Assembly (NCBI GenBank): GCA_031267615.1
Contig: JAIRYM010000048.1
Span: 1-53,455 of the forward strand
Direction of reading: 5' to 3'
DNA: 53,455 nt
Source: Dysgonamonadaceae bacterium
GTDB taxonomy: Bacteria > Bacteroidota > Bacteroidia > Bacteroidales > Azobacteroidaceae
The notes under the pieces were generated by a model that saw only the letters and a program-made list of their open reading frames with translations, was not told where the DNA came from and did not search any database. A program made the translations under genes and the position numbers. Of the stretch, positions 43,227 to 51,600 are shown one piece after another (position 1 is the first letter of the stretch; each line of letters starts with the position of its first letter).

Positions 43227-45062
43227 ATGAGAGAAGAATTAAAAAATTTTGACTGGGACGTCTACGAAAAAGGCGACTCAGCGACCGACATCAGTCGCGA
43301 ACAGCTTGTTGAAACCTACGACAAGTCGCTTAACAAAATCAATGACAACGAAGTCGTTGTCGGCAAAGTTAATGCAATCAACAAACGAGAAGTAGTAATC
43401 AACATCGGATATAAATCCGACGGCGTTGTTTCTGCAGCGGAATTTCGTTACAATCCCGACCTGAAAGTGGGAGATGAAGTAGAAGTATTCATCGAAAGTC
43501 AGGAAAACAAAAAAGGACAGTTAATCCTTTCTCACAAACAGGCACGTGTCGCACGCTCTTGGGAATGTGTAAATAAGGCGCTTGAAACAGCCGAAGTCGT
43601 GAAAGGTTATGTTAAATGTCGCACCAAAGGCGGAATGATTGTCGATATCTTTGGCATTGAAGCATTCCTGCCCGGTTCACAGATTGATGTTAAACCCATT
43701 CGCGACTACGATGTATTTGTTGACAAAACAATGGAATTTAAAGTCGTTAAAATCAATCAGGATTTCAAAAATGTTGTTGTGTCGCACAAAGCGCTTATCG
43801 AAGAAGAACTCGAACAGCAAAAGAAAGAAATTATCTCGAAGCTCGAAAAAGGACAGGTGCTTGAAGGCGTAGTCAAGAACATCACAACTTACGGCGTATT
43901 TATCGACCTTGGCGGCGTTGACGGACTTATTCATATCACCGACTTATCATGGGGACGAGTATCCAATCCGGAAGAAGTGGTTACTCTTGATGAGAAAATC
44001 AATGTAGTTATACTTGACTTCGACGACGAGAAAAAACGTATTGCACTCGGTTTAAAACAATTGACTCCGCATCCATGGGACGCTCTCGACGAAAATATCA
44101 AAGTTGGCGACAAAGTAAAAGGAAAAGTTGTTGTGATGGCAGATTATGGTGCATTCATCGAAATTGTTTCAGGAGTAGAAGGACTGATTCACGTATCGGA
44201 AATGAGTTGGACACAGCATCTGCGCAGCGCTCAAGATTTTATGAAAGTCGGCGACGAAGTAGAAGCAGTTATCCTGACACTCGACCGCGACGAACGCAAA
44301 ATGTCGCTCGGGATCAAACAGTTGAAGGAAGACCCGTGGGCAACTATCGAAGAAAGGTATCCTATTGGCAGCAAACATACCGCCAAAGTACGTAACTTCA
44401 CCAACTTCGGTGTATTTGTCGAAATTGAAGAAGGCGTTGAAGGTTTGATTCATATTTCCGACCTGTCGTGGACAAAGAAAATCAAACATCCGAGCGAATA
44501 TACTCATATTGATTCCAACATAGAAATTAAAGTGCTTGACATTGATAAAGAAAATCGCCGTTTAAGCCTTGGACACAAGCAGCTGGAAGAAAACCCGTGG
44601 GATGTGTTTGAAACTATCTTCACTCTCGGCTCAATTCACGAAGGCACTATTATTGAAATGCTAGACAAAGGTGCAATAGTATCGTTGCCTTATGGCGTCG
44701 AAGGTTTTGCAACGCCGAAACACCTTGTCAAAGAAGAAGGTTCTCAAGCACAGCTGGAAGAAAAACTTAGTTTCAAGATTCTTGAATTTAACAAAGATTC
44801 AAAACGCATAATTGTTTCTCACAGCCGTATATTTGAAGATGAGCAGCGTGCCGAAGCGAAAGCTGCGCGGATTGAAGCAGCAGCAGAGATTGCAGCAGAA
44901 ACTTCGTCAGAAGAGGCTAAACCTAAAAAGAAAACCGCACAGAAAAAGAAGAAAGTTGAAACAGAAGAAATTCCCGCTCAACCTGCCTTGGAAAAGACAA
45001 CCCTCGGTGACATCGGCGGACTCGCTGAACTGAAGGAAAAACTTAAAAAGAGTGAAATATAA
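43227..45062 (+). CDS. rpsA: Small ribosomal subunit protein bS1
   Basis: 611 residues with six S1 RNA-binding domains, recognisable as VVGKVNAINKREVVINIG, VKGYVKCRTKGGMIVDIFG, LEGVVKNITTYGVFIDLGG, VKGKVVVMADYGAFIEI, HTAKVRNFTNFGVFVEIEEG and HEGTIIEMLDKGAIVSL. An acidic and then Lys-rich tail (EEAKPKKKTAQKKKK) follows. S1 unwinds and holds mRNA on the ribosome, which matters in Bacteroidetes where Shine-Dalgarno signals are weak. It is a single-gene unit with promoter and terminator. Confidence 0.97.
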   Translation: MREELKNFDWDVYEKGDSATDISREQLVETYDKSLNKINDNEVVVGKVNAINKREVVINIGYKSDGVVSAAEFRYNPDLKVGDEVEVFIESQENKKGQLILSHKQARVARSWECVNKALETAEVVKGYVKCRTKGGMIVDIFGIEAFLPGSQIDVKPIRDYDVFVDKTMEFKVVKINQDFKNVVVSHKALIEEELEQQKKEIISKLEKGQVLEGVVKNITTYGVFIDLGGVDGLIHITDLSWGRVSNPEEVVTLDEKINVVILDFDDEKKRIALGLKQLTPHPWDALDENIKVGDKVKGKVVVMADYGAFIEIVSGVEGLIHVSEMSWTQHLRSAQDFMKVGDEVEAVILTLDRDERKMSLGIKQLKEDPWATIEERYPIGSKHTAKVRNFTNFGVFVEIEEGVEGLIHISDLSWTKKIKHPSEYTHIDSNIEIKVLDIDKENRRLSLGHKQLEENPWDVFETIFTLGSIHEGTIIEMLDKGAIVSLPYGVEGFATPKHLVKEEGSQAQLEEKLSFKILEFNKDSKRIIVSHSRIFEDEQRAEAKAARIEAAAEIAAETSSEEAKPKKKTAQKKKKVETEEIPAQPALEKTTLGDIGGLAELKEKLKKSEI

Positions 45063-45085
45063 AATTGATGTTCATAACTGGTGGA

Positions 45086-45117
45086 AGCAGATTGCCGTGA
45101 GGCAATCTGCTTTTTTT
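45086..45117 (+). terminator. Rho-independent terminator of rpsA
   Basis: An 11-bp perfect stem (AGCAGATTGCC with GGCAATCTGCT) and a GTGA tetraloop, then a T run. Confidence 0.92.
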
Positions 45118-45153
45118 ATTATGAATTTTAGATGATTATTCCCTTCTTTGCCT

Positions 45154-46623
45154 TTATCTCACAATTACTTTTTCTCTTTGTATTTCGTTTGAGTGAATGC
45201 TCTTAATAATAACAATATATACACCTCGTTGCAGATTGGCAAACAATTCTTTGTCCGGCGGATTGAGAGAATGAATTGTCCTTACCAAGCTGCCGGTCAA
45301 GTTATAAATGTTAGCAACACAGGGACAGCTCATAGACCTTGAATCAATTTTCTCAATGCCGGTCGTGTAATTAAACTCATTATCCAAAAAATCAATACGC
45401 TTTGCAAGCCAGTCTGCCATATAGTCGATATATTGATTGTCGAAATGCCATCTGTCGTACTCACTGCGCGGATTCTCAATATTTACCCATCGTTGTTCCT
45501 CTCTTTCATAAACACCATTTTCAAGAAGGTAGTCGTAGTTATAATGAAACATTTCCATTATTCCTTCTACTGTCATCCAAGTATTACGCAACTCTTGCCA
45601 TCTTTTGTGCATTTTTTGAACAAAACATCCTTCTGAATTGTCTTTCAAAAGTCGCTCATACATTCCATTTACCAGAATATTATCAAGCACAGTATCTTTG
45701 GTCATGTTCCAGTTTTGACCAAATGCACCATCATAATCACGCGGAATATAAAAATATTTATAACCAATATCATATCGGGCAATGTAGAGATTGTTTGAAT
45801 AATTGTCGTTAGCACTTGCCAAATTAAGATAAATAAAATAATCAATAGCATTTTCTTCATCGAAATAATTTTTCCAGTTTGTATAAAATTGATTATCATA
45901 ATCATGTACGACACAGTGAACGAAATCATATAAATCCTTCCATTCCGGATATACATTTTTGGGATATACAGATTCAAAGTTTCCGCCACCTCCATCCCAA
46001 ATATAACTGTTATCAACATACGGGGGGCATACACGATAATTGGCAAGTCCCCATCCATTGCTTTTAAAAAGTTCACCTCTGATACCGCCCTTTGTTTCAT
46101 TAAATTTTTTCAATTTCAACTGTTTTCTGTCAACGGGTTCCGTAACTTGATACACACCCATATAATCCCCATTCAAAAACAGTTCTGCATATTTCCCTCT
46201 GCGGCAGTTGATAGCAGCAGGTTCAAGAGATTGATAATGCAAATGATTCAGCCTTTGCCATATTTCATTTGCGGTCTTTTCATTTATTCTCAATATGTCG
46301 CTGGGAGTTGCACGTAAATCCCAGTCGTCATCAGAACGCAGACCGAGCAAAGATACATCCTTATTATTCCCTTCCGTATCCTTGAATCCAATTCTGTATG
46401 ATTGCTTTGTGTAAAGAACTTGGGACGAACCGCCTCTCGTTTCAATTCCGATATTTTCTGAAATTGAATTGCCGTTGCTTTCAATCATCCTGAAGGTAGC
46501 AGGAACTTTCGGCTCATCAACTATACTGTCGGCGCAAGTGATGAAAATCACAGGAAGTTCAGATTGTTGAGAAAAAGCATTTATACTGCCAATGAACAGA
46601 GCAAATAGAAGCATATTTTTCAT
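45154..46623 (-). CDS. CotH-kinase-like protein secreted by the type IX system
   Basis: 489 residues. Signal peptide ending NAFSQQSE. The CotH-family domain has IETRGGSSQVLYTKQSYRIG (nucleotide-binding Lys/Arg region), LRATPSDILRINEKTANEIW, GDYMGVYQVTEPVDRKQLKL, SNNLYIARY and IPRDYDGAFG (equivalent of the PWDxD metal-binding motif). The last ~75 residues (VANIYNLTGSLVRTIHSLNP, LQRGVYIVIIKS, EKVIVR) form a type A sorting domain for type IX secretion. CotH-type enzymes in spores and effectors phosphorylate or glutamylate proteins. A surface-displayed version could modify extracellular proteins. The target is unknown. Confidence 0.82.
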   Translation of the reverse strand: MKNMLLFALFIGSINAFSQQSELPVIFITCADSIVDEPKVPATFRMIESNGNSISENIGIETRGGSSQVLYTKQSYRIGFKDTEGNNKDVSLLGLRSDDDWDLRATPSDILRINEKTANEIWQRLNHLHYQSLEPAAINCRRGKYAELFLNGDYMGVYQVTEPVDRKQLKLKKFNETKGGIRGELFKSNGWGLANYRVCPPYVDNSYIWDGGGGNFESVYPKNVYPEWKDLYDFVHCVVHDYDNQFYTNWKNYFDEENAIDYFIYLNLASANDNYSNNLYIARYDIGYKYFYIPRDYDGAFGQNWNMTKDTVLDNILVNGMYERLLKDNSEGCFVQKMHKRWQELRNTWMTVEGIMEMFHYNYDYLLENGVYEREEQRWVNIENPRSEYDRWHFDNQYIDYMADWLAKRIDFLDNEFNYTTGIEKIDSRSMSCPCVANIYNLTGSLVRTIHSLNPPDKELFANLQRGVYIVIIKSIHSNEIQREKVIVR

Positions 46624-46916
46624 AACGATAAATAGTTTTTGCGCATCATTGCCCTTTGATGCAGTAAAATTTGAATGGTTTTTTGTTATTATTTACAAAA
46701 CAATCGTGAAAAGAAGAACGCAGGGCAACAATTTCAACTTATCCTCTTTGCGGGTTCTTCAAAAATCGTGATACAGATACACAAAAATTGATCCTGCGTC
46801 AAACACGGAACCTGTCCTTATTTCAATAATTTAGAAGATTTTCAAGGAAGATAATTTCAAAAAACGTTCTTTCCTAATACTTATGTCGTACAATACCGCA
46901 ACGGTATATTCCGGCA

Positions 46917-46925
46917 GCAAAGATA
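46917..46925 (-). promoter_or_regulatory. -7 element toward the CotH-like gene
   Basis: Minus strand TATCTTTGC, exact consensus. It would give the CotH-like gene a leader of about 290 bases. Confidence 0.5.
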
Positions 46926-47009
46926 GTAATAAAGAATGAGAAAATACAAACTTTTCAGTATTATGAAACAAAAATAAATTAATATACATAATTATAAAAA
47001 AATAAACCG

Positions 47010-47018
47010 TATCTTTGC
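47010..47018 (+). promoter_or_regulatory. -7 element of the tail-fibre-like/T9SS/RHS operon
   Basis: TATCTTTGC, exact consensus, 21 bases before ATG 47040. Confidence 0.6.
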
Positions 47019-47039
47019 ACTCAATTTTTGTACTCATTT

Positions 47040-48125
47040 ATGAAAAAAATTAAAATTATTCCAGTTTTATTTGTCGCTGCACAATTGTCTATGCATGCGC
47101 AATACTACATTAACGGCACAACAGATGCCACTCTTGGAAACAAAGTGTTGCTTCACAGCAACGAGTTGAAAATCGGTAACTCAACGTCTGCATCTGAGCG
47201 AACAAAAAATCTGCTCAAATTTGGCGACGGCTCGTATGTCCAGATTGGCGAATGGGAAGCGGACGACTTGCTGTCTTTTAAAGCAACTAAGTTTAACTTT
47301 TCAAACGGTAATGTTGGAATAGGTACAACCAGTCCAACGGAAAAATTAGAGATAAACGGCAAACTGAAAATTTCTTCAACGATACAAACAAGAGGAAGTA
47401 TTTGTTTTGAAGGAACTTATGGCAAATTCAATTTGGAAAACAATCTTTGGACTGGGCAATCCATACTTTTGTATCCATCTAAATCAGATGGTTCGTGGGA
47501 CTTTGACAAACAATTAGAGTTTCACGGAGACGGTTCTTTTAGAACAAACGGTGATGTACATATCGGCGGAAATGCTGACGACGATGTTTCAAAAACTACT
47601 CAATTTATCGGTTTGGGACACAAACTGAAAATAGGTGGAGTTGGCAGTTACAGTGATGAAATTTGGATGGCAAAATACGTTCCATCAGATAATTATGTGG
47701 ATTTGCGAATCAATATTGGTGATGACAATTCGGGAGATGACCGTTTTGTTGTTGGCACGACTTTTTGCGAAGATGGACTGTTCCATACCCATTTGATTGT
47801 TGCCAACGATGGCAATATGTATCTCAATGGCACTGCTCACGTTCACGAAGTAAAAATCGAAACTGCCGAATGGGCGGATTTTGTCTTCCACGACGATTAC
47901 CGCCTAAAACCCCTCTCGGAAGTGAACACCTTTATCAAAGAAAACAAACATTTGCCGGAAATACCTTCAGCGGCAGAAGTTGAAAAAAATGAAGGCGTCA
48001 ATGTAGGTGAAATGCAGGTCAAACTGCTTCAGAAGATTGAAGAACTGACGCTGTATATTATTCAGCAGCAGGAAACTGTTGATGCATTGAAAATCAGGGT
48101 CAATGAACTGGAAAATAAAAAATAA
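47040..48125 (+). CDS. Secreted tail-fibre-like protein with C-terminal coiled coil
   Basis: 361 residues. Signal peptide ending QLSMHAQ. Beta-rich repeats carry the trimeric-fibre signature NGNVGIGTTSPTEKLEINGKL. The C-terminal block DDYRLKPLSEVNTFIKENKH, LPEIPSAAEVEKNEGVNVGE and a terminal coiled coil (LLQKIEELTLYIIQQQETVD, ending NELENKK) are found in Bacteroidetes proteins related to phage tail-fibre/S74-type chaperone ends, but the S74 catalytic motif is not visible. It is first in a three-gene unit with a small T9SS protein (5-base gap) and the RHS giant. It may be a surface fibre or a structural partner. Confidence 0.75.
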   Translation: MKKIKIIPVLFVAAQLSMHAQYYINGTTDATLGNKVLLHSNELKIGNSTSASERTKNLLKFGDGSYVQIGEWEADDLLSFKATKFNFSNGNVGIGTTSPTEKLEINGKLKISSTIQTRGSICFEGTYGKFNLENNLWTGQSILLYPSKSDGSWDFDKQLEFHGDGSFRTNGDVHIGGNADDDVSKTTQFIGLGHKLKIGGVGSYSDEIWMAKYVPSDNYVDLRINIGDDNSGDDRFVVGTTFCEDGLFHTHLIVANDGNMYLNGTAHVHEVKIETAEWADFVFHDDYRLKPLSEVNTFIKENKHLPEIPSAAEVEKNEGVNVGEMQVKLLQKIEELTLYIIQQQETVDALKIRVNELENKK

Positions 48126-48130
48126 CTGTT

Positions 48131-48694
48131 ATGAAAAAACATCTGGTTATTGGCGTATTAGTTTTAGCAGGTTCGGTATATAATTTTATACAGGGAAAAC
48201 AGGATTTCGACAATGCAAATTCACTGGAATCAACATTAACGCTGGAAAATATTATGCAGACAACTTCTGAAACGGAAAAACGCCTTATTAAATTTGCTTA
48301 CGACGCCGCAGGGAATCGAATCAGCAGGACAATTACGCTGTTGCCAAATACCACTCTACGCAGCGCTAAAAATGAAGCATCAACAGAAGAAGTAGAAGTA
48401 GAAGTAGAAGGAATAGAAGAGCCGGAAGTCCATTCCGAAGTTATCAATGAAACAGAAATCCGCATTTACCCTAATCCGACACGGGGAATGTTAAAGGTCG
48501 AAATTGATAACTTGCCTTCAGGTAACTTCGCGAATATTCTGCTTTATGATCTTTCCGGACGTTTGATTGAAATCAAACAAAAAGTGGAGTTTTCTACAGA
48601 ATTTAATTTAGTATCTCAACCTGCGGGAACTTACATAATGAAAATCACGGCCGAAGGCGTGGAACAGACCTCATGGAAAATCATTAAACAATAA
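48131..48694 (+). CDS. Small type IX-sorted protein with one YD-like motif
   Basis: 187 residues. An N-terminal hydrophobic segment (HLVIGVLVLAGSVYNFI) is followed at 54-70 by KFAYDAAGNRISRTITL, which closely resembles a single RHS/YD repeat. An acidic linker (EEVEVEVEGIEEPEVHSE) then leads to a type A sorting domain (IRIYPNPTRGMLKVEIDNLP, LLYDLSGRLIEI, GTYIMKITAEG). It lies between the fibre-like protein and the RHS giant, 4 bases before the latter. The position and the YD motif suggest it docks with or completes the RHS protein. This is inference. Confidence 0.75.
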   Translation: MKKHLVIGVLVLAGSVYNFIQGKQDFDNANSLESTLTLENIMQTTSETEKRLIKFAYDAAGNRISRTITLLPNTTLRSAKNEASTEEVEVEVEGIEEPEVHSEVINETEIRIYPNPTRGMLKVEIDNLPSGNFANILLYDLSGRLIEIKQKVEFSTEFNLVSQPAGTYIMKITAEGVEQTSWKIIKQ

Positions 48695-48698
48695 CTCT

Positions 48699-51600
48699 AT
48701 GAAAAGGCATATCATTTTCCTGGCAATATGTTCTGTTTATACAATTGCCGTATTTTCGCAGATCAATACCGGCGAAACATTCAATTTGTCCGCGCCCGAC
48801 AGCGGCAACAAAACTTACATTGCGCGAGAATCCATAACTTTGAGTCCAGGGTTTCGGTATACTGCAACGAGCGAAAATAATTTCAATGCCAAAATCGACA
48901 AAACACTACTGTTCCCGCCAACAGAAGGCAAATACATAAACGAAAACGGAATAATAGTCAATTCCGCGTATGAAGGCGCAGTTGTCGGCTCTGTGGCAGG
49001 ACAGTTAGACGTAAGCCCCACAGGTGCGGCAACCTACACAATACCAATCGAATGTCCTGAAGGAATACAGGGTATACAACCGAATCTGGCGCTTGTATAT
49101 AATAGTCAGACAGGAAACAGCATACTCGGCTGGGGTTGGAATTTAAGTGGAATATCAGCGATTACACGCACGGGGAAAGATTATTACCACGATTCTTCTG
49201 CCGCATCAGTCAAGTTGAATGTTATGGATAATCTTATGCTTGATGGACAACGCCTGTATTTGATTTCAGGAACACATTTTTCTGCTAATGCCGAATATCG
49301 AACTGAAATTGAATCATTCAGTAAAATTATTTACAAATATATAGATGGTTATATGGGATTTGAAGTTACAACAAAAGGAGGCAGCAAGATGGAATACGGA
49401 AGCAGTACGGATTCTTATATTGAAGCGCAAGGCAGCAATGTCCCATTGCAATGGTTGCTAAAAAAAGTATCTGACCGAAATGGTAACTATCTGAATTATG
49501 AATATTATGAAAACACATCAAACGGAGAGTGTCGGCTTTCAAAAATCAAATATACAGGCAATAGCGCTGCAAATCTTTTACCTTTCTCTGCAATTGAATT
49601 TATGTACAAAGCAAGAACAGATACCATTACTAACTATATTGCAGGAAAATTGATAATGGAGCCGAAACTGCTTGATTATATTTTAGTGAAAACGAATAAT
49701 CAGATTCTAAAAAAATATTCAATTACTTATTCAACCGAAGGATTGTATTCCCAAATTACGTCAATCACAGAAGAATTAAGTGATGGCGCACGTTATAAGC
49801 CAATAAAAATCTGTTGGAAAGATGAATCTGTAATTTACTCAAAAACAGGAGAAGAAGATTCCTATTTGGGTTTGTTCGAACACATTACAGACCTCAATCC
49901 AATTTTTGCTGATTTTAATGGCGATGGCAGGAGGGATTTTATAACTGTCAAGGATAAAGTAGTTAAATTATATATTAACTACGATTTTTCTGGTATTTCG
50001 TTTCCTAAAAAAACGGAATTTACAGTGTATGGAGATAATTACAAGGCTGTTATTCCCGCAGATTTGAACGGTGACGGTTTGATGGATATTATAGGCGTTA
50101 CTCATGCTCCAAATAATACATACAGATACAACTATTATTTCTTCGATGGCAATTCGTTTTCCGGTGTCAGTGGTGGTTTTAATACAACGGTTGCAGATAA
50201 TGATTATGTTATAGGGGACTTTAATGGCGATGGGAAACACGAAATATTGATAAAAAGCACAGAAAAACTTTATGACGGGACTGGGACTGTCATCGGAAGT
50301 GGTGGTATTACGGATTGGGGCGATGAATTATTTTCAACATTTCCAAATTGTCTTAATTTATTTGATGTTACAGGTAATGGAAAAACTAATATTTGCATAC
50401 GAACAGGCAATACAGGATATGTTTATGAATTTAACGGAAGTACATTTGAACTATTGTTTTCAACCTCGGAATTATCCAATAAACAGGATATTTACCCTGG
50501 CGATTATAACAACGATGGAAAAATCGACCTGTTTGTCATCAAAAGTAATAGCAGTTACGGTCCTTATGGGTATGAAACATTCTGGCTACTCTCGACAGGC
50601 AATTCATTTGTAAAAAAAATATTACCAAGATTAACTCTTTCAGAAAAAACACTAAAAGGATTTGGTGGTGATTTTAATTTGGATGGAAAATATGATTTTG
50701 CATTGGTAGAGTATGAATCGAGAGGAATCAGTTTTTATGTTAAATTCAAAATTGGCATTAACAATGGTTCAGGATTTGATTTTGTATCCTATACATCAAA
50801 TATGCCACTTAACGAAAGAGAAGACTGGCAAAAATTAGACTGTGCTGATTATGATGGAGACGGACGTTATGATTTTACTTATCATAAATATTCTGACGTT
50901 TGGATGAATAAATCATTTGACGATACATTCTTTGCCCGTATAAAATCTATTTCAAACGGATTTGAAACTCACTATGTAGATTATTTGCCTGTAACTTCCA
51001 GATACATTTATAATACAGAAGAACAATATAGTGTAAATTTTCCTGTAACAAAAACTTTATTTCCATTTTATGTTGTCCAACGGTTATATGACAATATATA
51101 CTACAGTATTTCTTACTACTATAAGAATATTCGAACACACAAACAGGGTAAGGGATTTTTGGGGTTTGAGAAAATCAGTGCAACTAATTCACGTAATAAT
51201 CAGACTGTTTCTTCTATATATGATTACAATCACACATACTTCAACGTGTATCCTGCTAAACAGATTGTTTCGGTAAATACGGGTAATACAACAGATACTG
51301 TATCTGCTTCTGTCTTTAGTAATAATATCATATACTTTGGCGGCAAGCGAGTATTTCCGTATCAATCAGGGCAAATTTCGACAAATTATCTAACGGGGCT
51401 TACTACTGACGTAAGTATTCATAATTACGATATTTATGGTAATCCTGACAGTGTAAGGACTATTCGCGGCAATCATACCGAAACCAAGATTTTTAAATAT
51501 ACAGATAATGGCTCGTGGTGTAATTATTTGCCACAAAAAATTACTGTGAAACAACAGTGGGATAATGATATTATAACACGTATCAGTACTTTCGGATATG

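Larger units (their letters stand above)
46624..47039. other. 416-base divergent intergenic region
   Basis: Holds a minus-strand -7 element (46917-46925) and a plus-strand one (47010-47018) but no plausible gene. Roughly 290 bases lie between the minus promoter and the CotH-like ATG and show no recognised riboswitch. The open frames here are short and lack coding character. Confidence 0.6.

Noticed and set aside
46831-47037. 68-residue minus-strand frame before the fibre-like gene
   Set aside because: Overlaps both divergent promoter elements and lacks coding character.
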